Assembly (NCBI GenBank): GCA_964608965.1
Contig: CAZSPZ010000013.1
Location: 1-44,696 of the forward strand
Reading direction: 5' to 3'
Source of the DNA: UBA10908 sp964608965
Lineage (GTDB): Bacteria; Bacillota; Clostridia; Peptostreptococcales; Anaerovoracaceae
Length of the DNA stretch: 44,696 bases
The translations under genes were made by a program, and so were the position numbers. The notes under the pieces are model-generated. The model worked only from the letters and a program-made list of their open reading frames with translations. It did no database searches and was not told the DNA's origin. This document shows positions 26,926 to 34,560 of this stretch, piece after piece. Every line of letters begins with the position of its first letter. Position 1 is the stretch's first letter.

Positions 26926-27980
26926 AATCGGAAGAACATGCATTCAAGACATTTCAGAGAACGCTAAAATCGGGCGTTCTTCCTTCCGTTATGCTTCTTT
27001 TTGGTCCGGAAGACTATCTTACTTCCTGGGCGGTTAAAGAACTGATTGCGCAACTGGTGAATCCGGCTACGGCTGCGATGGACCACTTGCGTTTTTCCGA
27101 AAACGAGATGAATGCTTCGGATATTATAGCCGCTTGCGAAACGCTTCCTATGCTGTCGGAACGGAAGCTGGTCGTTGTGGAAAATTGCGACGCATTCTCC
27201 GGAAGTCGTTCTTTGCAGCTGTCAACGGAAGATCAGCAGGCGATGACAGATTACATAAAAAAGATTCCTCAAGACACGTTGCTCCTGTTCACTGCAGATA
27301 AAGTAGATAAAAGAAAAGCATTATACAAAGCCATTATAAAGACCGGTATCGCTTACGAATTTACGCCGGTTTCCGAAGAGACTTTAAAAGCATTCCTTTC
27401 CAAACGCATCAGCGCTGCCGGGAAAAAAGCTTCTTCGCCTGATATATCAAGATTCATTCGCTCCACGGGGTATGGGGATAAAGATTCCTGTTATACGCTG
27501 TACAACATAGAAAACGATTTAAAAAAGGTTTTCGCTCTTTCAGACGGCAACGAGCTGATGGCTGCCGATTTTGAAGCAGCTGTTACAGGCAACGCCGAAA
27601 CGGATGCGTTTGCCCTTCTGGATGCCGCTTTCTCTGGAAAAAAGGGCGTTGCATTTACTCTTCTTCGCAATAACATTGCCGGAGAGCTGCCTTCTTATGT
27701 TGACGGCGTCATATTTCGAATGATAGGGCTTATATGCTCCCAACTTGAAATTATGCTCGTGGCCAAGGAAAGGCGATCCGAAGGGCAGAGCATGCAAGAG
27801 TTGCCCAAAGCGATGGGCGTTAACGCTTTTCGCCTCCAAAAGGCAATGGAAGCGGCCTCGGGAAGAAGTGTGGCGCAGCTTGCCGCATCTTTAGATGCAG
27901 CCTATCAATTAGAACGAGACATTAAAAGCGGAGCAATGCCCTCTTTGTTGGCATTGGAATTATTTATAGCCATGTTGTAG
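26922..27980 (+). CDS. holA: DNA polymerase III subunit delta
   Basis: 352 residues, the expected size for the clamp-loader delta subunit, which opens the sliding clamp. The N-terminal AAA-like domain has LLFGPEDYL in place of a functional P-loop, as is normal for delta. MLSERKLVVVEN and LLLFTADKVDKR are conserved strands, and a helical C-terminal collar domain ends the protein. The frame is open from 26895. ATG 26922 is chosen because it overlaps the comEC stop and has AAGGA at 26911-26915. rpsT, which often follows holA, is not here. Confidence 0.92.
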   Translation: MKSEEHAFKTFQRTLKSGVLPSVMLLFGPEDYLTSWAVKELIAQLVNPATAAMDHLRFSENEMNASDIIAACETLPMLSERKLVVVENCDAFSGSRSLQLSTEDQQAMTDYIKKIPQDTLLLFTADKVDKRKALYKAIIKTGIAYEFTPVSEETLKAFLSKRISAAGKKASSPDISRFIRSTGYGDKDSCYTLYNIENDLKKVFALSDGNELMAADFEAAVTGNAETDAFALLDAAFSGKKGVAFTLLRNNIAGELPSYVDGVIFRMIGLICSQLEIMLVAKERRSEGQSMQELPKAMGVNAFRLQKAMEAASGRSVAQLAASLDAAYQLERDIKSGAMPSLLALELFIAML

Positions 27981-27994
27981 TGAAACCGGGGTCC

Positions 27995-28876
27995 ATGTTG
28001 TCAAACCAAAAAAAAGCTGATATTGCATTAATTATGGTAACGATATTCTGGGGCGCATCGTATGTGCTCGCAGATTATGCGTTGACCGTTTTACATCCTT
28101 TTAAATTATCGGCGATACGATTTACGATTGCGTTTGTAATCACAGCGATTGCGTTCCGCAAACAATTGAAAAACATAAGCAAGACGACTCTGGTATATGC
28201 TTTTATCATCGGCGCATTTCTTGCCGGGGTATATGCATTTACAAATTTCGGCATGCTTTATACAAGCCTTACAAATGTGGGGTTTATCGTTGCTTTGCCT
28301 GTGGTGTTCACACCGCTCATCAATTTCTTTTTCCGTAAGATGGTTCCCAGCCGTAAATTGATATTCGTCCTGATTCTTGCCACCATCGGAATGGCGCTCA
28401 TGACGCTGGATCAAAAATTTGTTCCTGCTTTCGGTGATATTTTATGCTTGATTGCTGCCATACTTTACGCTGCCGACATCGTTCTGACGGAAGTTGCGGT
28501 GCAAAAGGAAGAGGTGGACGCTCTTCAATTAGGGATTTTTATTCTGGGCTCCGTTGCCTTGCTCATGAATATCGTGAGCTTGTTTTTCGGTGAAAGTCAG
28601 AAAATTGCGACGCCTGAAATGTGGCTCGTCATATTCTTTTTGTCAATCTTCTCTACTGCTTTCGCGTTTATCGTCCAAACGCTGGCGCAGCAATATACCA
28701 CGTCCACTCACGTAGGGCTTATTTTTACTCTGGAACCTATTTTCGCCGCTGCCGCAGCCTATTTTGTCATGGGAGAGATATTGCTTCCCAGAGCGTACAT
28801 GGGCGCAATTTTGATGCTTGTAGCTGTGTTATGGTCGGAAATGGATATAGGAAAGTGGCTAAAGAAAAAGAGTTGA
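27995..28876 (+). CDS. EamA/DMT-superfamily transporter
   Basis: About 293 residues with ten predicted membrane segments in two EamA repeats. The first begins IALIMVTIFWGASYVLADYAL, the usual EamA start. The second repeat begins after residue 150 (GDILCLIAAILYAADIVLTEV) and contains the conserved FTLEPIFAAAAAYF near the end. Such proteins are drug/metabolite exporters, and the solute cannot be assigned. The frame also offers GTG 27980, overlapping the holA stop. I prefer ATG 27995, which gives MLSNQKKADIAL, though neither has a strong ribosome site. Confidence 0.85.
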   Translation: MLSNQKKADIALIMVTIFWGASYVLADYALTVLHPFKLSAIRFTIAFVITAIAFRKQLKNISKTTLVYAFIIGAFLAGVYAFTNFGMLYTSLTNVGFIVALPVVFTPLINFFFRKMVPSRKLIFVLILATIGMALMTLDQKFVPAFGDILCLIAAILYAADIVLTEVAVQKEEVDALQLGIFILGSVALLMNIVSLFFGESQKIATPEMWLVIFFLSIFSTAFAFIVQTLAQQYTTSTHVGLIFTLEPIFAAAAAYFVMGEILLPRAYMGAILMLVAVLWSEMDIGKWLKKKS

Positions 28877-28892
28877 GAAAGGAAATCACAAG

Positions 28893-30500
28893 ATGAAGCG
28901 TTACCCGAGTATTTTTAATGAAGCTTTGGCTCCGGTTACTCCGGGGCCCTCCAGTTCAAACACCGCAGGACCTTTCCGGATTGCCGGAACCTGTCTGGAA
29001 CTCTTTGGCCAGCCGCTCACCCATGCATCGATAGAGATGTCTTCGAAAGGCTCTTTTACCTTTACCTATTTCGGGATGCGAAGCGACCTGGCGTTTATAG
29101 GGGGACTCCTTGGGCATGCGCCGGATCATCCAAGGTTTTTATATGCTTACGAGGATGCAAAAGCTGCCGGCATTCAAATAGAGTACAGTTATCTGGATGA
29201 ACTTCCCGCTGATCCTTCCGAGTATGTTCGGCTTGTTTTATCTTCTTCGGTCACAGGAAAGAAAATGACCTTTTGCGGTGCATCTGTCGGAGGAGGCGGG
29301 TTTTATCTGGAGTCTGTTGACGGCTGCCCGTTTAATACAAGAGGTTATCACCACGAAATTCTGCTTTTCTCCGATAAGGAGTGCGAGGCGTCGTGCAAAA
29401 AAGCGATGACGGAACTCATTCCCGTATGCGAGGAATTTGAAATATGCCGGGGCGAGGACCGTGTGATGTACGACATAAAGCTTGTTACGGAACCTTCTTC
29501 GGATCTTTTAGATTCTTTAAAAAACATTCCGGGAATCAACAATCTGGCTAAGTGTTCTCCGCGCCATACCGTCAGCATCACCCGAACACGAAAACCGGTT
29601 TTTGAGACACCTTCCGAACTGATCGCCTACGCGGATGGCAAGAATATTCCGCTTTGGCAGGCAGCCGTCGATTACGAAAAATCGCTTTCCGGCTGGACGG
29701 AAAGCGAAGTCATGGAGTATGCGGATAAACTATGGCGTACCGTCGAAGAATCCATCGAAGGCGGCTATAAAAAGGGAAATGACATGAATGCGGTCGTTCC
29801 CTGCCGGGCGCCGGAAGTCAGAAAATACTACGAAACACAGCCGATTATTCCCGGAGGAATTTTGGATACTGCCGCACCGATTGCTCTTTCCATACAAGAA
29901 TACAGCAACAGTTCGGGCATCATCGTCTGCATTCCCACCGGTGGCGCTTCGGGCATCGTTCCCGGGGTAATCATCGGTGCCGCAAAAGAAATGAAGCTGT
30001 CAAGGGATCAGCAAGTAAAGGGCCTTCTCGTTGCTGGTTTGATCGGCGTATTTATGGCAGAGACGGACTATTTCGGCGCGTACGGCTGTCAGGCGGAAAT
30101 AGGTTGCGGCGTAGGGATGGCTGCAGGTGGTTTAGTCGGGATCATGGGCGGAAGCGCCAAGACGGCATGCGATGCTGCGGCCATGGGCATACAGAGTCTT
30201 TTAGGCTTAGTGTGCGACTCGGTATGCGGCGCGTCCCAAGTCCCGTGCTTTATCCGCAATATGACAGGGACCGCCACCGCATTGGTCTGCGCCAATGCGG
30301 CCATGGCCGGCCTGGATGCCTTGATTCCGCTGGATGAAATGGTCGATACGCTCATGCGCGTGGGCACAGCGCTCCGCAGCGCAAGACTCAACACCATGGG
30401 CGCAAACGCTTCCCCCACAGGGCTGCGTTTAGAAAAAGAAGAAATCGCAAGACAAAAGAAAGAAGCGGATGAGAAGCTTAAAAAAAATGATGGAAATTAA
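28893..30500 (+). CDS. sdaA: L-serine dehydratase, iron-sulfur type, fused beta and alpha domains
   Basis: 535 residues. It converts L-serine to pyruvate and ammonia with a [4Fe-4S] cluster. The N-terminal beta domain has PGPSSSNTAGPFRIAG, and the alpha domain starts near residue 245. C399, C441 and C452 are spaced 42 and 11 residues apart, the spacing of the three cluster cysteines in the Legionella enzyme, and C405 and C445 are extra. Unlike that enzyme, the C-terminus ends in a Lys/Glu-rich tail without a terminal cysteine. The beta motif has Asn where many homologues have His. A strong AAAGGAAA site precedes ATG 28893. It overlaps rlmN by 14 bp. Fits amino-acid fermentation. Confidence 0.9.
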   Translation: MKRYPSIFNEALAPVTPGPSSSNTAGPFRIAGTCLELFGQPLTHASIEMSSKGSFTFTYFGMRSDLAFIGGLLGHAPDHPRFLYAYEDAKAAGIQIEYSYLDELPADPSEYVRLVLSSSVTGKKMTFCGASVGGGGFYLESVDGCPFNTRGYHHEILLFSDKECEASCKKAMTELIPVCEEFEICRGEDRVMYDIKLVTEPSSDLLDSLKNIPGINNLAKCSPRHTVSITRTRKPVFETPSELIAYADGKNIPLWQAAVDYEKSLSGWTESEVMEYADKLWRTVEESIEGGYKKGNDMNAVVPCRAPEVRKYYETQPIIPGGILDTAAPIALSIQEYSNSSGIIVCIPTGGASGIVPGVIIGAAKEMKLSRDQQVKGLLVAGLIGVFMAETDYFGAYGCQAEIGCGVGMAAGGLVGIMGGSAKTACDAAAMGIQSLLGLVCDSVCGASQVPCFIRNMTGTATALVCANAAMAGLDALIPLDEMVDTLMRVGTALRSARLNTMGANASPTGLRLEKEEIARQKKEADEKLKKNDGN

Positions 30501-31506
30501 AGAATTTACAAGAGAAGAACAAAAGGCGCTCCTCCTGTCGCTGGGCGAACCGGCGTACAGAGAAAAGCAGCTGTTTAAATGGATAAGCAGAGGCGTTCAA
30601 AGCTTCGAGGAGATGCTTGATTTGCCAAAATCTCTTCGGGAGAAATTATCGGCCTCCTGTACTTTTCAAACACTTTCCGTTGCGGTGGAGCAGTCTTCGG
30701 AAAGAGACGGCACACGCAAATTTTTGTTAAAACTGCCCGACGGCAATACTGTGGAAGCGGTGTTCATGAAATACGAATACGGAAATTCTCTCTGCCTTTC
30801 CACGCAAGTGGGCTGCGGCATGGGCTGCACGTTTTGCGCCTCCGGTATCGGAGGAAAAGCCCGCAATTTAAAGGCGTGGGAAATGTTGTACGAATTTCTT
30901 ATTTGCCAGAAACAGGCCGGGGAGATTGTAAATCACGTCGTGCTGATGGGCACCGGCGAACCGTTTGACAACTATTTCGAAGTGGCCGAATTTCTTCGCC
31001 GGATTCACGATCCGGAAGGCATCAATTTGAGTTACCGCAACATTACCGTTTCGACTTGCGGCATAATTCCCGTAATCGAAAAGTTCGGAAACGATTTCCC
31101 GCAGGTGAACTTAGCCATATCTCTCCATGCGGCGACGCAGGAGGAAAGAGAAGTGCTGATGCCCGTGGCAAAAGCGTATAAGTTGCCCGAACTGATCGAC
31201 GCCTGCAGGAAGTATACAAAAAAAACGGGAAGGCGCATTACTTTTGAATACGCCCTCATCGCAGAGAAGAACGACAGCCAGGCCAACGCCCGGCAGCTCG
31301 CAAAACTCCTGGAGGGCATGCTGTGCCACGTCAACATCATTCCTCTTAATCCCGTATCGGAAGCAGGTCTTTGCGGGTCAGACCGAAGGCGCGCAGAAGA
31401 ATTCAGCCGCCTTTTGGAAAAGTTGGGAATTCCATCTACCGTGCGAAGACAATTGGGCGCCGATATCGATGCGGCCTGCGGGCAATTAAGAAGAAAAAAT
31501 TCATGA
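30487..31506 (+). CDS. rlmN: Dual-specificity 23S rRNA/tRNA methyltransferase RlmN
   Basis: Radical SAM enzyme that methylates C2 of A2503 in 23S rRNA and A37 of some tRNAs. The cluster motif is CGMGCTFC, with C109, C113 and C116 counted from ATG 30490. VLMGTGEP and VSTCGI follow, and the C-terminal methyl-accepting cysteine is in DIDAACGQLR. Two ATGs stand in tandem at 30487 and 30490, and the frame is open from 30469. Both starts lie within the end of the serine dehydratase gene, giving 338-339 residues. Co-transcription with sdaA is likely. Confidence 0.95.
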   Translation: MMEIKEFTREEQKALLLSLGEPAYREKQLFKWISRGVQSFEEMLDLPKSLREKLSASCTFQTLSVAVEQSSERDGTRKFLLKLPDGNTVEAVFMKYEYGNSLCLSTQVGCGMGCTFCASGIGGKARNLKAWEMLYEFLICQKQAGEIVNHVVLMGTGEPFDNYFEVAEFLRRIHDPEGINLSYRNITVSTCGIIPVIEKFGNDFPQVNLAISLHAATQEEREVLMPVAKAYKLPELIDACRKYTKKTGRRITFEYALIAEKNDSQANARQLAKLLEGMLCHVNIIPLNPVSEAGLCGSDRRRAEEFSRLLEKLGIPSTVRRQLGADIDAACGQLRRKNS

Positions 31507-31524
31507 AAAAGACAAGGGTTCTTC

Positions 31525-31553
31525 TTGTAGTCGGTAGACCTCTAAGGTATAAT
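31525..31553 (+). promoter_or_regulatory. Probable promoter for the P-loop/Nudix pair
   Basis: A perfect TATAAT (31548-31553) lies 17 bp after TTGTAG (31525-31530) in the 113-bp gap after rlmN. A second TATAAT sits at 31575-31580. Both precede the strong AAGGGGG ribosome site of the next gene. Confidence 0.5.
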
Positions 31554-31619
31554 GAAACAACTACTCAATATTAATATAATGGATATCGGTATATAGATTT
31601 AAAGAAGGGGGCGATTCTT

Positions 31620-32039
31620 ATGGTGAAGTTACTCATAGGCCACAAGGGCAGCGGCAAGACCAAGAAAATGGTCGACATGGCCAATGCCAGCTTGGACAAT
31701 GTCAACGGAAGCATTGTGTTTATAAACAAGAATCACAGACTGATGTACGACTTAAAATATCGTATTCGTGTAGTGTGCATGGAGGACTACGAGCACGTAA
31801 CGAATATAGACGAGTACATCGGTTTTCTTTATGGCATCATCAGTCAGGATCACGACATAGAGATTATTTTTATTGACAGCATTTTAAAACATGCAGACGT
31901 CAAGCTGGAGGATTTAGAAGAGTTTCTTACTCGTCTTGCCAGCATATCCGACAAGTACGGTCCGGAATTTGTTGTCAGCATAAGCGAGGACATCGAAGCG
32001 CTCGGAAGCTATATTAAACAATACAAGATTATCAATTAA
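31620..32039 (+). CDS. Small P-loop ATP-binding protein of unknown function
   Basis: 139 residues. The N-terminus is LLIGHKGSGKTKKM, a clear Walker A motif at about residues 7-14. IEIIFIDSIL near residue 85 resembles a Walker B strand. No further domain is present, so it is a minimal P-loop NTPase fold. Homologues in clostridia are sometimes labelled as PilT or twitching-motility proteins, but nothing here supports that. The ribosome site AAGGGGG lies just before ATG 31620. It is probably co-transcribed with the Nudix gene 22 bp downstream. Confidence 0.75.
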   Translation: MVKLLIGHKGSGKTKKMVDMANASLDNVNGSIVFINKNHRLMYDLKYRIRVVCMEDYEHVTNIDEYIGFLYGIISQDHDIEIIFIDSILKHADVKLEDLEEFLTRLASISDKYGPEFVVSISEDIEALGSYIKQYKIIN

Positions 32040-32061
32040 CCCGGTTCAAGGAAATTCATCA

Positions 32062-32676
32062 ATGAAAGCCCTGGAAATCAGAGATAAGATAAGTTTCAGA
32101 AAGCCTGGTATCATAGGAGTCGAAAAAGCCAATGCCGTCCTTATTCCCATTGTGGAAAAGAACGATGAGCTTTATCTGCTCTTCGAAAAAAGGGCAGACG
32201 GTATTCCGCAGGGCGGAGAAATTTGTTTCCCGGGCGGCCGAATAGAGCCGGACGAAAAACCCGAACAAACGATTCTTCGGGAAGTAGAAGAAGAACTTGG
32301 ATTGCCGCCGGATTCAGTCACCGTTTTCGGGGAGTTCGACATCCTTCACAATTATACCGGAGTAACAGTTCACACTTTTGTCGGGCAGATCGCAAGCAGC
32401 GATGTGGATAAAATAAAGATGCAGGAGAGCGAAGTCGCCGAAGTTTTTATGATCCCCATCAACTTTCTTCTGGAGAACGACCCCTACGTTTATGAATATA
32501 AAGTGGTTGCAGACATCGGCGAGGATTTTCCCTACGAGATGGTGGATTCTCCCCACAAGCGCAACTGGTACAAAGGTAAGTGCAACGTTCCGATATGGAA
32601 CTACGAAGGGCATTGCCTCTGGGGCTTAACCGCCCGGATCGTGCGCCATTTTCTGAAAGTCTTCTTTGTGGAATAA
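32062..32676 (+). CDS. Nudix hydrolase, CoA pyrophosphatase type
   Basis: 204 residues. The Nudix box GRIEPDEKPEQTILREVEEE is complete (G-x5-E-x7-R-E-V-x-E-E-x-G-L) near residues 58-80. It is preceded by RADGIPQGGEICFPGG, the CoA-pyrophosphatase pattern with the QGGEICFPGG segment. Such enzymes split CoA or acyl-CoA into 3',5'-ADP and phosphopantetheine and may also act on other dinucleotides. Cytoplasmic. It follows the P-loop gene closely. After it comes a 94-bp AT-rich gap and a bidirectional terminator. Confidence 0.87.
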   Translation: MKALEIRDKISFRKPGIIGVEKANAVLIPIVEKNDELYLLFEKRADGIPQGGEICFPGGRIEPDEKPEQTILREVEEELGLPPDSVTVFGEFDILHNYTGVTVHTFVGQIASSDVDKIKMQESEVAEVFMIPINFLLENDPYVYEYKVVADIGEDFPYEMVDSPHKRNWYKGKCNVPIWNYEGHCLWGLTARIVRHFLKVFFVE

Positions 32677-32770
32677 TCCAGCCTGCAATACGCAGCCGCA
32701 GTTGAAACTCACCAATAAGAAAACGCCCGATATAAATATCATATAATATAATCTCTTAAATCAATAAAAT

Positions 32771-32801
32771 ATGAGCCCTCAATCGAGGGCTCATTTGTTT
32801 T
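32771..32801. terminator. Bidirectional terminator between the Nudix and ATC-hydrolase genes
   Basis: ATGAGCCCTC (32771-32780) pairs perfectly with GAGGGCTCAT (32785-32794) across a 4-nt loop. TTGTTTT follows on the forward strand, and the mirrored ATTTTATTG follows on the reverse strand. It lies between convergent genes and can serve both. Confidence 0.9.
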
Positions 32802-32809
32802 ATCGGGTA

Positions 32810-33304
32810 CTACTTTCTGATAAATCTGATCTGGCAGGTATCTGCGCCTTCTGCGATGGTCTGCGGCAGTTCCAGCTTGCAGCCGTAAGCTTCTGCGATT
32901 CCGCGGTCGCCCATCATGGCAAGTTCGCAAAGACGAGGCATTTCTGCGTCGGAAGCGCCTTGCTTTTTCCATTCCGCCACAAGAGGACAATAGTGGAAGT
33001 CCACTGCAAAGTAGTCGTCTGTGCATTCCAGAATATCCATTTCAAAAATTTTCTGTACGGTATCTTCTTTAAAGGATTCTTTAAGAAGGTTTTTTAAACT
33101 CTGGGTGTTCGCCGGTTTTGCTGTAGCATCACCGTGGATGACTCCGCAGCGATAAATAGCTTTTTCCGTAAATTCGTCTGTGAGTCCGGCTTTTTTTGCC
33201 TCGTCCAGCATCAGATACATCCAGAGCGCTCTGTGTCCTATCATGCTGCGATAAACGGCTATCATTGGATCGATGTTCTGGGGAACGTTTTTGATTGTGC
33301 TCAT
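32810..33304 (-). CDS. L-2-amino-thiazoline-4-carboxylic acid hydrolase-like protein
   Basis: 164 residues, cytoplasmic. The C-terminal half carries the pattern FHYCPLVAEWKKQG, then CELAMMGDRGIAEAYG and TIAEGADTCQIRF, as in the ATC hydrolase family. The founding member opens the thiazoline ring on the route from DL-ATC to L-cysteine. Most family members in anaerobes are untested, so the reaction here is uncertain. AAGGAGAC lies before the ATG on the reverse strand. It is a single-gene unit between a shared terminator and an inverted-repeat region. Confidence 0.7.
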   Translation of the reverse strand: MSTIKNVPQNIDPMIAVYRSMIGHRALWMYLMLDEAKKAGLTDEFTEKAIYRCGVIHGDATAKPANTQSLKNLLKESFKEDTVQKIFEMDILECTDDYFAVDFHYCPLVAEWKKQGASDAEMPRLCELAMMGDRGIAEAYGCKLELPQTIAEGADTCQIRFIRK

Positions 33305-33339
33305 AATGTCTCCTTATTTGTTTTGTGACGGAAGCCTTC

Positions 33340-33389
33340 CGCCAAAAGTGATATCGTTTACTGACAACGATATTTTACGCCCGTTGGCG
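33340..33389. repeat. Nested inverted repeat in the divergent intergenic region
   Basis: Outer arms CGCCAA (33340-33345) and TTGGCG (33384-33389) enclose inner arms ATATCGTT (33351-33358) and AACGATAT (33366-33373), with a 7-nt centre. It lies between two divergent genes, the ATC-hydrolase-like gene and the chromate transporter pair. It could be an operator or a structured leader. There is no T-run, so it is not a terminator. Of the 151-bp gap, the rest holds only AT-rich possible -10 sites (TATATT 33413-33418). Confidence 0.55.
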
Positions 33390-33455
33390 TATTCCAGGCA
33401 AGTGAAATGTGATATATTGTAATTTAATAAGTAATTCTTTGGAAAAAGGTGAACG

Positions 33456-34019
33456 ATGCTTTGGAAAATTTTTAAAACATTCTTTAAAGTCGGTCTTTTT
33501 ACGATTGGCGGCGGTTATGCCATGCTCCCGATTCTGCAGCGGGAATTCATGGAGAACAAGTGGATTACAGAAGAGGAATTTATGGATTCTCTTTGCCTTA
33601 CCAACAGCCTCCCCGGTCCGATTATGGTGAACGCGGCAACGTTCATGGGTTATAAACTCAAAGGTGTTTCAGGCGCAATTGTTGCAATGATAGGGGTCAT
33701 CACTCCTTCTATCGTTATTATTCTTGGAATAGCATCCGTATTTTCCAATGTCATGGACAACGTGTATGTGCAGTATTTCCTCGCCGGTGCAAGGCCTGCA
33801 ATCTGCACGCTGCTTCTTTATACCATCATCAATTTCAGCAAAACCGCCAAGCTGCTTCAATGGCAGAACGCCGCATTGGCGGTGGGCGCGTTTGTGGCTG
33901 TAGGGTTTTTAGGTGTGCATCATATTGCGGCGATCATATGCTCCGCCTTCATCGGAATCATCGCCTTTGGCGGTAAAAATTCCGAAAAAGGAGGTGACGA
34001 CGATGAGCCTGCTTGCTAA
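33456..34019 (+). CDS. Chromate transporter family protein, first half-size subunit
   Basis: 187 residues with about five or six membrane segments, a short-chain CHR protein. The conserved start FKVGLFTIGGGYAMLPILQRE, with the LPGPIMVNAATFMGY segment near residue 55, identifies the family. Two short CHR proteins encoded side by side are thought to assemble as an antiparallel pair matching one full-length ChrA. The family exports chromate, but in anaerobes the natural anion may be sulfate or something else. The stop lies 17 bp inside the second subunit gene. Confidence 0.9.
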   Translation: MLWKIFKTFFKVGLFTIGGGYAMLPILQREFMENKWITEEEFMDSLCLTNSLPGPIMVNAATFMGYKLKGVSGAIVAMIGVITPSIVIILGIASVFSNVMDNVYVQYFLAGARPAICTLLLYTIINFSKTAKLLQWQNAALAVGAFVAVGFLGVHHIAAIICSAFIGIIAFGGKNSEKGGDDDEPAC

Positions 34020-34536
34020 CGTTTGCTTTTTCTTCCTGTATACAGGGGCCTTCTCTTTCGGCGGCGCTTATGCCGTGCTGTCCATGTTGCAGCGCCAGGT
34101 CGTTGCCACGGGCGGATGGCTGAGCATGGAAGAATTTCTGAATATTGTGGCCATTGCGGAAATGACGCCCGGCCCGATTGCCGTCAACACCTCCACTTTT
34201 GTGGGCTATCACCTCTTTGGTGTCGTCGGTGGAATTCTATGCACACTCTCGATTATTGCGATACCGTTTATCCTTTCCCTGACCGCAAGTATCTTTTTTC
34301 AGAGATTTAAAGAGAACAAGCATTTAAAAAGCGCGCTGAAAGGCATTCGACCTGCGATCATAGGATTGATTGCTTCTGTAAGCATCGTGATTGCGCAGGC
34401 GTCTTTCGTGGATGCCGTATCAGTTGTTATTTTTTGCGTTGCAGCGGGGTTGCTGTTTAAATTTAAATGGAATCCGATCATCGTCATGCTCGCTTCCGGT
34501 TTCCTGGGCGTGGCAATGTATAGTGTGGTATTATAG
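34003..34536 (+). CDS. Chromate transporter family protein, second half-size subunit
   Basis: 177 residues, partner of the preceding gene. FLYTGAFSFGGAYAVLSMLQRQ and EMTPGPIAVNTSTFVGYHLFG are the CHR family motifs. They match the first subunit at corresponding positions. The frame is open from 33913, but ATG 34003 has AAAGGAGGTGA at 33987-33997 and gives a protein that begins at the first membrane segment. The overlap with the first gene points to coupled, equimolar synthesis. Confidence 0.9.
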   Translation: MSLLANVCFFFLYTGAFSFGGAYAVLSMLQRQVVATGGWLSMEEFLNIVAIAEMTPGPIAVNTSTFVGYHLFGVVGGILCTLSIIAIPFILSLTASIFFQRFKENKHLKSALKGIRPAIIGLIASVSIVIAQASFVDAVSVVIFCVAAGLLFKFKWNPIIVMLASGFLGVAMYSVVL

Positions 34537-34560
34537 TCGAATATTTTTAGGAGGTGTCCA

